From Chloroflexota bacterium (GTDB lineage Bacteria; Chloroflexota; Anaerolineae; JAAYEA01), in NCBI GenBank assembly GCA_012689325.1, contig JAAYEA010000076.1, positions 1-39,786 of the forward strand: a stretch of 39,786 nt of DNA, read 5' to 3'. Positions within the stretch are counted from its first letter, which is position 1. Each line of letters begins with the position of its first letter. Made by a program: the position numbers and the translations under genes. The notes beneath the pieces are model-generated. The model worked only from the letters and a program-made list of their open reading frames with translations. It made no database searches and was not told where the DNA came from. This document shows, one piece after another, positions 16,776 to 25,590 of this stretch.

Positions 16776-17912
16776 CTAGGCGGGCAAATGCATGGTCGCC
16801 GCCGCCAGCGCATTGCCGTAGCGCGCGGCGAGGCTGTCGTGCTCCCGAGGCGCGCTGCGCAGCAAGGCGGGCTGGTTGGTCAGCAGCACGCAGGCCAGCC
16901 GCGAGCAGGGGTCGGCCCAATAGATCGCGCCGGTGGCGCCCAGGTGCCCAAAGGTGGAGCGGGAGAGCAGGTCGCCAAAGGCCTTGTTCCCCAGGCTCCA
17001 GCCCAGGCCCCAGCGGTCGGTCAGCTTTTGCTCCGCGCTGATCCCCGGCAGCAGGGCGGTCTGGTCGGCGGTCATGGCCGCGCGCAGGGCGGGGCTCAAG
17101 GGGCCCTCGCTCTCGCCCAGCATGTGCATCAGGAACCGCCCCAGGTCCTCGGCGGTAGAGTGCAGCCCGCCCCAGGGGTTGCCCAGCGCCCGCCAGTAGG
17201 TGGTGTTCCAGTCGTTGCCCACGTCCCGGCTGCCTGCGGGAAAGACCGCCGGCAGGCTGTAGGCAGCCCGCGCCATGCCGGAGGGCGGCATCCCCAGGGT
17301 GCTATCGCGCATCCCCAGCGGCACGAAGAGGCGGTCGTGGAGCCAGTCCCGCAGCCGCAGCCCCGTGAGGCGCTCCACCAACTCGGCGAGCATCAGGATG
17401 CCCATGCTCTGGTAGCTGACCCGCGTCCCCGGGGGGAAGAGCAGGTCACTGGCGCAGGTCGCCCGCACAAAGTCGGCCAAGGGCGCCTGCCTGGCGCGCA
17501 GCGCGGGGCTCTCGGGGAGCTGGTCGCACAGCCCCGAGGTGTGGGTGAAGAGGTGGCGGATGAGCACCTGCTCCTTGCCGTGGCCCGCGAACTCGGGGAG
17601 ATGGAGCGAGATGGGCTGGTCCAGGGCGAAGGCGCCCTCCTGCAGCAGCAGGAGCGCCCCGGCGCAGACCACGGTCTTGGTCAGCGAGGCGATCAAAAAG
17701 AGGGTGTCCCGCTCCACGGGCGACGCGGGGTCATCGGGGTTGCGGGCGCCCGCCCAGCCGACGCGCACGAGTTGGCCCCCTCGATAGATGGCGGTGACCA
17801 GCCCCGGGATAAAGCCGGATCTGACCGCCGAAGAGAGTAGCTCCGTCGCCTGGTCCAGGCCGGACGCGGATAGGCCCACCTGACCCGCGGGGGTGTGCTC
17901 CACGATGTGCAT
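16776..17912 (-). CDS. Serine hydrolase, beta-lactamase class C/esterase family
   Basis: The 378-aa protein starts at ATG 17912 behind AAGGAGG; the frame extends upstream but that part resembles nothing. The three penicillin-recognising motifs are present: Ser76-Leu-Thr-Lys79 (ASLTKTV), Tyr-Gln-Ser in VSYQSMGILMLAELVERLTG, and His-Leu-Gly in FGHLGATG. Other family landmarks are HLFTHTSGL, PLGMRDSTLG and WGGLHSTAEDLGRFL. There is no signal peptide, so a cytosolic esterase, D-amino-acid amidase or peptidase is likelier than antibiotic resistance. The neighbouring pseudogene is on the same strand 109 bp upstream. Confidence 0.9.
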   Translation of the reverse strand: MHIVEHTPAGQVGLSASGLDQATELLSSAVRSGFIPGLVTAIYRGGQLVRVGWAGARNPDDPASPVERDTLFLIASLTKTVVCAGALLLLQEGAFALDQPISLHLPEFAGHGKEQVLIRHLFTHTSGLCDQLPESPALRARQAPLADFVRATCASDLLFPPGTRVSYQSMGILMLAELVERLTGLRLRDWLHDRLFVPLGMRDSTLGMPPSGMARAAYSLPAVFPAGSRDVGNDWNTTYWRALGNPWGGLHSTAEDLGRFLMHMLGESEGPLSPALRAAMTADQTALLPGISAEQKLTDRWGLGWSLGNKAFGDLLSRSTFGHLGATGAIYWADPCSRLACVLLTNQPALLRSAPREHDSLAARYGNALAAATMHLPA

Positions 17913-18021
17913 CTCGCCCTCCTTCTTGGCCGCCGGCGCGGCCCGCGCGTGATGCCCCCCATTATCGTCATTGCCGTGGAAGGGGCAACTCCCAGCCGGC
18001 CCCGGCCTAGAAGCCCAGCCC

Positions 18022-19490
18022 TCAGCAGTCGGGTGGCCGGCCGGTGGACAGGTGGAGGAGCGAGAGCAGCAGGAACCCCACGCCATCCACCGCGTCGTAG
18101 CGGTCCTCCCCCACATGGCCGCGGAACAACCCTCCGGCCCACAGCGCCGCCACCGCCTCGTCGGCGACCCTCCGGGCCTGATCCCACAAGGCCGGGAGGC
18201 CCAGGCTGCCCGCCGCGCGACAGAGAAAGTCGATGCAACGGCCATAGTGCTCGGCGTAGGCCCGTTGGCCGCTGCCCAAGTCCGCGGGGTTGATGAAGGG
18301 CATGAAGCCAAAGGCGGAGCGGGTCGGCCAGGTGACGATGTCGTGCTCATTGGCTACCGTCCGCTCCGTGAGGAGCGGGCGCGCCTCTTCCTGGGCGACG
18401 ACCTCGATGCCCAGGCCCTTCCAGTGGCTGACCGAGAGCTGTACCGTATCATCGCCCCAGCCCTTGACGTACTCGAAGACGAGGGTCAGCCGCTTGCCGT
18501 CGGGGCGCAGTCGATAGCCCTCGCCATCTCGCTGGGTGAGGCCCATCTCGTCCAACAACTGGTTGGCCCGAGCCGGATCGTACTCGATCAGGTTCAGGGC
18601 TTGCGGCTCCCAATAGAGCGGGGAGGAAGGCAACGGCGCCACCTGGGTGGGCACGCCCAGGCCCAGCGTGGTGGTCTCGATGAGGTCCTCGCGCTTCAGC
18701 CCCAGCGACAGCGCCCAGCGGAAGCGCTTGTCGCCGATGATCTGGCGCATCACCGGGTCCTTGTGGGCCACGTTGGGGTGGATGCCGACCTCGCTGCCCC
18801 CGGCGTTCTGCCAGGCCAGCACGCGATAGTCGCCCTTGTCCTTGTTCTCCTGAAAGACAGGATAGTTGGCGAAGGCGATGTGGCGCAACTGCATATCCAC
18901 CTCGCCCGAGATGGCGCGCATGTTGAGCACCGTCGCGTCACCCACGATCATGTGCTCGACGCGGTCGATGTAGGGCAGTTGGTTGCCGTCCGTGTCCACC
19001 TTCCAGTAATAGGGGTTGCGCTCCAGCACCACCGGCTGCTTAGGCGAGGGCACCACCACGCGCCAGGCCGCGATCACCGGCAGATCGGCGTTGGTCTGGT
19101 GGTTGAACTTTTGGCCGTGCAGGCTGACCCAGGTCTCCTGGCTGGCCTCCTTGACCAGGGCATCCAGCTTGGCCTTCTCGGTATACGTCGCGTGAAACTG
19201 CTGCAGGTAGTGCTTGGGATACAGGGTGATATACAGCCCCATGGAGGAGGGGAGTTGGCTCATGAAGAGGCCATAGGGCCCGGCGAACTTGAACTGGACC
19301 GCGTAATCGTCGAGCTTGGAGAACGCGACGGGCTGGCCGTCCGGCGCCAGCCAGCCAGGAAAGGACGGGCTGATCTCCTTGTTACCGATGACGTCCGCGT
19401 GGGGGAAAGGCCGGCCCCTGGCCGCGCCTGGCGGATGCACGGGGCCAAGGGGGTGGTGCGCTTCTCGCCGCCGCTGCTCAATTGGGTGGC
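18022..19490 (-). pseudogene. Truncated, chimeric family-5 solute-binding protein remnant
   Basis: From about 19405 to 18300 the translation aligns throughout with the middle of the intact binding protein at 6224-8245. Shared features include IGNKE(I/L)(S/A)PSFP.WLAP, VLERNPYYWKVDTDGNQLPYIDRVEHMIV, SGEVDMQLRH, ALSLGLKREDLIE and YDPARANQLLDEMGLTQRDGEGYRL. The Tat/lipobox signal and the first ~200 residues are missing. After FMPFINPADLGSG the last ~90 residues (RCIDFLCRAAGSL...RYDAVDGVGFLLLSLLHL) no longer look like a binding protein and seem to be the tail of an unrelated, perhaps helical carbohydrate-active, enzyme. There is no start codon with a ribosome binding site. It is best read as a deletion fusion of two genes. 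Confidence 0.8.
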
Positions 19491-19496
19491 TGAACC

Positions 19497-20660
19497 TCAA
19501 GCCCCTGGCTCTGGAAGCCAACCGCGTTTTCTCCAGCGATCGAGCAATGAGGGCCGCGAGGCATACTTTTGGGCCAGTTGATCCAGGCGTGCTTGAAAAG
19601 AGCACCTCGTATCCTGGAACTCGGCCAATTGTTCGAGCCTGACCAACGACGTTGTGGCTTGATCGTAAACAGAAGCGATCTTGCGCCCGGCGTCCAGCAG
19701 GGTTTCCACCTGTCGCCAGGCCTGCGCCTCGCTGGCGGCCAGTGCCTTCATCTCTGCGATATGCTTCTGGCGGGCGGCCTCAGCCTGGCGTTGCTGCTCT
19801 GCCTTGGCCAGTTGTTCAGCCCGCAGGAACAACTCCCGAATGGTTCGTCGCCTCGCCAGCTGAGGGTGTTCTTGAGGCAGGAACGTGCCCAGCCGCTTGC
19901 GCAAGGCAGGCCCCACACCGGGATCGCCTTCAGCCAGGCGCGTCAGGAAATCATCGCATTCCTCGCGGGGCAGGCGACCGATCAGCGTGCCGTAGCCGGC
20001 CGTCAGGGTCTTCCCGCGGTCTGGACTGGCTTCGGCGGCCGCCTGCACTAGGAAGGGATCGATCTCAAAGACCCGGACAAAGCTCTGCAACGACGGAGAG
20101 AGTTCCCTCAAGCCCGGCGGGACCGGTGGCTCGCGGTCCTGAGCGGCCAGGTCGGGGGCGTCCCCTTCGCATCCTTCATCGGCATCCCCGTCGCCATAGC
20201 TGGTCATCGCTTTCAGCCAGGCCAGGTAGAGCAGACGGCAATCGCCTTCCAGCAGGTCGGCGCGCAGTCGCACAAAGTGCGCCAGGCCGGCCTCGGCTTC
20301 CATCCAGCGGCCACCGTCTTCGGGGCCAAAGTCCAGGTCCAGCACCTGGTATCGGCCGATCGCCTCGAAGGTGATGGTTTCATCGACGCAATAGGGCTCA
20401 AGATCGGCGGCATCCAGCAGCCCCTCGGGAAAGCGAAACATCAGCCGCAGGCTGCCCCAGTTCGCCAGGTAAAAGTAGGCATCGAAGTACTTCAACAGCA
20501 CCTGTTTGGGATCGTGGCGGAAGTCGCTCCAGTGGTAGCTGACCACCGCCCGGCTGGGGCCGACCTCGATGTGGCTGGACAGCTCGTTGACCGCGGCCTG
20601 CTCTTCGGGAGTCAGCAGCCGGTCAACCGCCTGCCACTCATGGCACTGGTATACGTCCAT
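19497..20660 (-). CDS. Conserved uncharacterised protein, often seen with SWIM zinc-finger genes
   Basis: The 387-aa protein starts at ATG 20660, 8 bp after the stop of the PRiA4_ORF3-domain gene, so the two form an operon. The N-terminal half has a conserved pattern I recognise from many bacteria but cannot name: HEWQAVDRLLTPEEQAAV, SYHWSDFRHDP, DAYFYLANWGSLRLMFRFP, and later LRADLLEGDCRLLYLAWLKAM and EPPVPPGL. The C-terminal third (residues ~270-360) is a long charged, Ala/Gln-rich coiled coil (RAEQLAKAEQQRQAEAARQKH). From memory, homologues often neighbour SWIM-finger proteins and helicases, and the SWIM/XPB cluster lies just upstream here. Function is unknown; it is probably cytoplasmic. 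Confidence 0.82.
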   Translation of the reverse strand: MDVYQCHEWQAVDRLLTPEEQAAVNELSSHIEVGPSRAVVSYHWSDFRHDPKQVLLKYFDAYFYLANWGSLRLMFRFPEGLLDAADLEPYCVDETITFEAIGRYQVLDLDFGPEDGGRWMEAEAGLAHFVRLRADLLEGDCRLLYLAWLKAMTSYGDGDADEGCEGDAPDLAAQDREPPVPPGLRELSPSLQSFVRVFEIDPFLVQAAAEASPDRGKTLTAGYGTLIGRLPREECDDFLTRLAEGDPGVGPALRKRLGTFLPQEHPQLARRRTIRELFLRAEQLAKAEQQRQAEAARQKHIAEMKALAASEAQAWRQVETLLDAGRKIASVYDQATTSLVRLEQLAEFQDTRCSFQARLDQLAQKYASRPSLLDRWRKRGWLPEPGA

Positions 20661-20668
20661 GGCTGTTC

Positions 20669-22069
20669 CTACCTGGTCGCCTCACGGATCCCCGCCAGGA
20701 GCCTTCTGCCGAAAGCGGTGATCCGGAAGGTGGAGAGCTCGCGGAATCCTGCGCCGAGCCTAGGGTGCGGCTCGTATTCTGGTTGCACGATCCCAAAATC
20801 CACCAGTGGGCTGATCACCGTGTGCTCCATGATGATGCGCAGGATGAGCTGGGCGCTGTCCCGATCTTCGATGGGCCAGTACAGCCCAGCATCTTGGATC
20901 AGCGAATCGGCGAATGGGACGAAGGAGGTCGGCTCCTCCACGGGCGCGGCCAGCAGATGGGTGAGCGCGAGCCGGACAACCGCCGGCGGCATACGGCCGT
21001 CCTCGAAACCATGAGCAGAGGCAACCGCCCAGTTGGTTCGCGTCCACCAGGTCGCCAGCAAGAACCAGACCTGCCAAGGGGCAGGCGCGGCCAGAAAGCG
21101 TTCCCCGAGCGGGGTCAGTTTCCATCGCCGGCTGGGGCCTCCCGTGACCAGGCCGCCCACCGCGGCCAGGACGTGCCGGAAGTAGAGCGGCCAGACATCG
21201 GTCTCGCTGCGCACGCGAAAAACCTGCCCTCCAATGACCGCTTCCAGTTGAGGCGGCTCGACCAGCCGGGCGCAGATCTCGCGTACCGCCTTCAGCGTAA
21301 GGTTTCCGAGGGATGGAGTTCCAGTGACCTTGTTATCACGGAGGTAGGTGAGGAGGACGATGACATCGCGACGAAGCGGCAGGTTCTCTGCCACGATCTG
21401 GTCTTCTGATAGCAGCGCGGGCCCTGGTGCATCCGGCTCGGGCCTCAGCCCGACCGATTCATCGTCCTCCATGGGCCAAGGGCTGCTCGCCTCGGTGCTC
21501 CTGCCGCGACCCATGCTCCGCAGTTGCGCATTGACTTCGGCCAGGTCAAAGGCTGCCGGGTCAAAGTCCCCGCCGATCCAGGTCAGGTATTCCTCATGTT
21601 CCTCGTGGCCGGGGTTGCGGATCGCTTCCAGCATGTGCTGATAGCCCCAGACGCCGCCCACGTCTTCGGGCGGGCAGGCGCGACTGCCCTTCAGGCAGAT
21701 GGGATAGCGGACGCCCTCTTCAGGCGGAAGGATCTTTTCCACCAGCAGCGTGTGTTGCCAGCCATCGCCAAAGTCATATTCGTAGCCGAGCCGTTGCCCC
21801 TCTCGATCGATCACCTGGTTCAGCTTGAAACTGGCTTCGTCCAGGGTGCCCATGTCGCCGAATTCGTCGTCCGCAGGATCGCCGTAGGTTATTCCCTCGA
21901 TCGTGAACAGGTGTAGGTGATAATCCTGCCAGCCCATCACGATCTGCAGGATGTCGTGCAGCTTGAGCAGGGTGGTATTGGCAAGCACCTGGATCCGCCG
22001 CCAGACAGGCGGGCGCGTGCCATTCAGGGTGACTTTGATCTGGTAGATCTGGCCGGGCTTGTTAGGCAT
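20669..22069 (-). CDS. PRiA4_ORF3-domain protein (plasmid pRiA4b ORF-3-like) with extra C-terminal region
   Basis: The 466-aa protein starts at ATG 22069 with AAAGGAGG upstream. Residues ~5-185 match the PRiA4_ORF3 family: IYQIKVTLNGTRPPVWRRIQV, LHDILQIVMGWQDYHLHLF, YDFGDGWQHTLLVEKILP, CLKGSRACPPEDVGGVWGY and DFDPAAFDLAEVN. This fold is found in mobile-element and plasmid genes of unknown activity. Residues ~230-466 form a second, all-helical-looking module with winged-helix-like pieces (WKLTPLGERFL, FRITAFGRRLLAGI) that I cannot assign. It is the first gene of a two-gene unit with the 387-aa protein. A role with the nearby XPB/SWIM genes is inferred from neighbourhood. Confidence 0.88.
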   Translation of the reverse strand: MPNKPGQIYQIKVTLNGTRPPVWRRIQVLANTTLLKLHDILQIVMGWQDYHLHLFTIEGITYGDPADDEFGDMGTLDEASFKLNQVIDREGQRLGYEYDFGDGWQHTLLVEKILPPEEGVRYPICLKGSRACPPEDVGGVWGYQHMLEAIRNPGHEEHEEYLTWIGGDFDPAAFDLAEVNAQLRSMGRGRSTEASSPWPMEDDESVGLRPEPDAPGPALLSEDQIVAENLPLRRDVIVLLTYLRDNKVTGTPSLGNLTLKAVREICARLVEPPQLEAVIGGQVFRVRSETDVWPLYFRHVLAAVGGLVTGGPSRRWKLTPLGERFLAAPAPWQVWFLLATWWTRTNWAVASAHGFEDGRMPPAVVRLALTHLLAAPVEEPTSFVPFADSLIQDAGLYWPIEDRDSAQLILRIIMEHTVISPLVDFGIVQPEYEPHPRLGAGFRELSTFRITAFGRRLLAGIREATR

Positions 22070-22159
22070 CTTGCCCTCCTTTGAACCTATGGGAGAGGGG
22101 CTATCCCCTGCGCCTCTCGCTGTGCTGGTTCAGCGTGAAACGGGATCCTTCGGATGGCT

Positions 22160-22507
22160 AGAGCGTTCCTTTCGCCCTGCCTCCGCCGGCTTGGAAGCCA
22201 CGCGGGCCCTGGTGGATAGACGATGGGACTCGCGACGCTTCGCTTGAGCGACGGCCAACTTGCGTTCGCGCCCTGCCCGGATCAGCTCCTCCGGCCCCCA
22301 GCCGGCCTCGGGGCGCGCTGTGGCCGATGGCGCCGTGCAGCCGATTCCCATTGTACTTCTGAACAAGTTGGGCCACAAGCTGAAGCCCATGGCTCGAGGC
22401 CATCCTGGGTGCCGCCTTGGGAAGCCTCCCGGGGCGTGTTGCTGAGGGCTTGCACCAGCGCTCCCTTGAGCGTCAGATCCTTCTACACCACTTTGCGAGA
22501 CATTATC
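22160..22507 (-). pseudogene. Decayed integrase-type (rve_3) transposase fragment
   Basis: The minus strand encodes LVAQLVQKYNGNRLHGAIGH, matching the C-terminal YNxxRLHxALGY signature of IS3/IS481-type DDE integrases. The continuation expected for such proteins (EELIRAGRERKLAVAQAKRRE) is found in another frame near 22330-22250, so at least one frameshift has occurred. Bases 22471-22507 also resemble 5315-5351. No catalytic DDE core is present. The rest of the 22070-22664 gap shows no gene. Confidence 0.6.
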
Positions 22508-22664
22508 TTCCGCTACATCGCTAGCGGCACGGAACAGGGATCAGTTGCAGGAGTTCTGGTCTTCGCCAAAAGACCAATTCGGCGTCTGGTTGCACGAACC
22601 TTGCGCTAGATTCCAACGGTGACCGGCGTTGAAACCAGCTAGCCGGCGAGAACCCCCCTGAACT

Positions 22665-24152
22665 CTAGCCCGTCAACCCCTCCCTCGTAGCAACGCCGAA
22701 CCGGGCCAGCAACTCCTGCACCTCGGCCAGCTTGTCGCCGGGCACCACCGCCAACGCCCGGTTGCCGGCCGAAAAGGGCGCAAGATAGGGCTGCAGCTCG
22801 GGCTGCTGTCGCAACTCGTCCAGGGCCTCCTGGTCGTGGAACTGGAGCAAGGTCAACGTCTCGGCGGCGGCGCTGCCGTAATAGCCACCCCAGGCCTTGA
22901 GCTGGGCTTCCAGGTTGGCAGGCAGCGTGCCCCGGTGCAGCTTGGCCAGTTCTTCCAGCAGGCGGAGGACCTTGCCTTTGCTGCCCCCGGCCCGCCGCAC
23001 TGACTTTTCGGTCAACTGCCAGCGGCCCTCGCCCGCTTTCTCGGCCAGTTGGTCCAGGCGGCTGCGCAGGTGCAGGCTGGGCACGGCGTGGACGGCCTGG
23101 ATGCTGCCATCCTCCCGGACGAGCACGCTTTTGTCGGCGGCCTCCGGGTCGACACCAGAGACGGCCGGGAACAAATCCTGGCCCACCAATGCGGCGACCA
23201 GCGGCTTTTCGGCGCCCTTGCGCACCAGCGCCACCGCGGGCGAAAGGGCGCGGGCCAGGTGGCTAGCGGTCTGGGGCTCGGCCATCAGTCGCGCCAGCAG
23301 GCTTGCGTCGGCGGCCTGGAGCAGGCTCACGCCGCTGCGAAAGACGATCCGCTCGTGATGGGCGCCCCACTCTTGCAGTGAGCGGCGCACGTTTTGCGGC
23401 AGCTCGACGTCGCTCATCTCTTCCAGCAAGCGAGTGACCTCGGGCACCTCCAGTCCCATCTGCTGCGCCCGGTAGATCGAGTCTCGCGACAGGCGGTAGG
23501 CAAAGGCCCCCCGATCGGCCTGCTGTCGCTCGGCGAACAGGTCCAGACGCGCCAGCCAGGCCAGGCTCACAGGGCCGAGGGCCAACACCTGGAAGCTCGG
23601 TTGGACGACCAGCTTGCCTGACTCTGGGGCCGGGAGCCGAGCATCCTCGCCGGTCAACAGCGCCTGGCCTGGCGGTGTCAAGCGAAACACATTCCCCTGC
23701 CCGCCAATGGTTCCCCGATCGAACAGGCCGAGTTGGGGCAAAAAGCCAGTCACGATCTCCTGAGTGAAGCGCCGCTCGGCCAACTCGAATTCCCGCAGCA
23801 GGTCTTTGGTCGAGCCGGAGTAATAAGCGGTGCCAGAGCGGCCGTAGTAGTAACTGCCGCGATAGTCCTCCACGTAGGTGTGGTTGGCCAGCAGAAAGTC
23901 GGCGTCCCGGTCCATTACTTCGGCCAGGAGTTCTTCCAGTTCAAACCAGGTGCTGGCCGGCAAACCGCGCAGTACGTCCAGCACGACATGGCGGGCATGG
24001 GCCGGGCGGGGGCTGTACTGGCTGATCTCCTTTGCCCAGCCAGACATAGCTTCCAGGCCGGACCAGGCTTCCAGGCAAGCTTTCTGTTGTCGGATTTGGG
24101 GCCAGGTCCAAAAGGGAGGGATGGCCAGAAGATCGGGGTCTTTGAGGCGCAA
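22665..24152 (-). CDS. Helicase_C_3 (XPB/Ssl2 N-terminal-like) protein, C-terminal half of a frameshifted SWIM gene
   Basis: The 495-aa frame begins only at a TTG without a ribosome binding site, and the same frame is readable upstream to about 24195. Residues ~175-300 fit the Helicase_C_3 family (LVVQPSFQVLALGPVSLAWL, FAYRLSRDSIYRAQQMGLEVPEV, LPQNVRRSLQEWGAHHERIVF), the domain found at the N-terminus of XPB/Ssl2 helicases. The tail (EKPLVAALVGQDLFPAVSGVDPEAADKSVLVRED onward) continues the same architecture. The preceding SWIM-domain frame runs out of register here, so the native product was probably a single ~970-aa protein. It may be an assembly indel or a true break. Confidence 0.82.
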   Translation of the reverse strand: MRLKDPDLLAIPPFWTWPQIRQQKACLEAWSGLEAMSGWAKEISQYSPRPAHARHVVLDVLRGLPASTWFELEELLAEVMDRDADFLLANHTYVEDYRGSYYYGRSGTAYYSGSTKDLLREFELAERRFTQEIVTGFLPQLGLFDRGTIGGQGNVFRLTPPGQALLTGEDARLPAPESGKLVVQPSFQVLALGPVSLAWLARLDLFAERQQADRGAFAYRLSRDSIYRAQQMGLEVPEVTRLLEEMSDVELPQNVRRSLQEWGAHHERIVFRSGVSLLQAADASLLARLMAEPQTASHLARALSPAVALVRKGAEKPLVAALVGQDLFPAVSGVDPEAADKSVLVREDGSIQAVHAVPSLHLRSRLDQLAEKAGEGRWQLTEKSVRRAGGSKGKVLRLLEELAKLHRGTLPANLEAQLKAWGGYYGSAAAETLTLLQFHDQEALDELRQQPELQPYLAPFSAGNRALAVVPGDKLAEVQELLARFGVATREGLTG

Positions 24153-25587
24153 CTGCCCGGGTTGGCGCTGGACCAGGTCCAGTTGAGGTGGCGGCCTTCA
24201 TCTCGGCCAGGGCATAGTCGTCGCCGAACTCGATGACGGTCAGGTTTTCGTAGAGACGCAGCCCACCGTAGGCTGCCCACCAGGCAGCCAGTTGCTCGCC
24301 GATGGCCTGCGGCACCGGGATGCCCAGCAGGCGATCCCACTCGGCCAGGAGGTCGTCCAGGACGGCGCCATCTTCAAACGCCTGGTAGGCGGCCTGGGCG
24401 TCCAACCGGTAGACAAAACGGTCCGGCTCGGTCATCTCCAGGCGGGCCAGGTCCGGGTCGGTCAGGGGCGGGGCCGGCGGCGGCACCGTCAGGGGCAGGT
24501 CCGGGCCGGGCGGCGAGCCCAGCAGACCTTCGCGCTCGGCCTGGGCCAGTTCCACCGGGTCATAGTCCCAACCTTGTAGCTCGCGGTGAAAGCGCTCCAG
24601 GCGGGGGCGGGGCATGGGCGGGCGGAGTGGCAGGGGCGCCTGCTCCAGCAGCAGGATGAGCCGGCCGGCAGCTCGCACCAGGGCCGAGGGGTCGGCCAGT
24701 TGCAGGCCGCTGGCGACGCTGTCGTCCGGCAGGTCGCAGGATGCGGGGACGACGTCCTCCAGCAGCGGCGGGAAGCGGCGGGCCAGAATCGGGGGCACAA
24801 AGCCGATCTGGAAATAGGGATCGCTGCTCTTGACCGACCAGGACAGGGCAAGGCCTTGATCCCCCAGGTGGAGGCTGTAGGTCTCGATCTGCTTGTGGCG
24901 CTTTGGTTCTCCCCACATCTTGGCCAGCCGGGCCACGTCCTCGGGGCGGACCTGGTCGTCGCCCAGCACGAGCAGGGCACGGAGGACCTGGCCGTGCTCG
25001 CGGTCCAGCCCGGCGATGGCCCGGCGCAGGTCGTCGGCGTCGTCGATCTCGGCCAGGACCTGGCCAACCACTTCGGCCTTGCGCGAGCCGCGCAACGTCC
25101 AACCGCGCTGTTTGGCCATGCTGCGCAAATCCTGGATGGTGATGTGATCCAACCATTGGGCCAATTGCTGGCGGTCCCGCTGCTGGCGCTCCTCGAAACG
25201 GTCGGCCAGCCAGGCCGGCGGCTGGTCCGGGCGCCGGGTCGGCGGGGGCGCAACGGGGGTGGCGGGCAGGGGAAAGCCGGGAAGGGCGGCAGCCGGCGCC
25301 TCAACGGCAAAGGCGCCGGGCGTTTGCAGCCACCTGAGCAGGACGGCGCCGACGTGTTTGCAGTAGCCGCCCCAGGTGTAGGGGCAACTGCACTGGGCGC
25401 GGATGCCGCCCGGCGAGACCTCGACCTCGACCTGGTACATATAGGTGCCGCGCACCTGGGCGCTGAGGGCCTGGCCGGCGCGCACCGGGTTGTGGATCGA
25501 GTCCAGGTAGCCGCGCGCCTTGCGTAGACTCTGATCGCTCAGCGGGCCGCGCAGGTCGTTTTCGGTCAGGGTTTCCAGGCTGGGCAT
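23941..25587 (-). CDS. SWIM zinc-finger protein, N-terminal half of the frameshifted gene
   Basis: ATG 25587 lies 3 bp after the XPB helicase stop, with a GGAG element inside that gene's end, so translation is probably coupled. Residues ~65-79 carry the SWIM finger CxCx(n)CxH (CSCPYTWGGYCKH), a DNA/protein-binding zinc site. Residues ~130-260 are helical (LDHITIQDLRSMAKQRGWTLRGSRKAEVVGQVL resembles a SAP-like DNA-binding helix pair). Homology-like sequence holds to about ALAEMKAAT (near 24195). Beyond that the frame gives low-complexity Pro/Gly/Arg junk to the stop at 23941, while the true continuation lies in the -1 frame. The intact protein would join this to the Helicase_C_3 half. Confidence 0.82.
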   Translation of the reverse strand: MPSLETLTENDLRGPLSDQSLRKARGYLDSIHNPVRAGQALSAQVRGTYMYQVEVEVSPGGIRAQCSCPYTWGGYCKHVGAVLLRWLQTPGAFAVEAPAAALPGFPLPATPVAPPPTRRPDQPPAWLADRFEERQQRDRQQLAQWLDHITIQDLRSMAKQRGWTLRGSRKAEVVGQVLAEIDDADDLRRAIAGLDREHGQVLRALLVLGDDQVRPEDVARLAKMWGEPKRHKQIETYSLHLGDQGLALSWSVKSSDPYFQIGFVPPILARRFPPLLEDVVPASCDLPDDSVASGLQLADPSALVRAAGRLILLLEQAPLPLRPPMPRPRLERFHRELQGWDYDPVELAQAEREGLLGSPPGPDLPLTVPPPAPPLTDPDLARLEMTEPDRFVYRLDAQAAYQAFEDGAVLDDLLAEWDRLLGIPVPQAIGEQLAAWWAAYGGLRLYENLTVIEFGDDYALAEMKAATSTGPGPAPTRAVAPQRPRSSGHPSLLDLAPNPTTESLPGSLVRPGSYVWLGKGDQPVQPPPGPCPPCRAGRTARFAGQHLV

Positions 25588-25590
25588 GGG

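Noticed and set aside
17971-19581. 536-codon plus-strand frame over the binding-protein remnant
   Set aside because: The minus strand aligns with an intact binding protein in this window, so this frame is a shadow.
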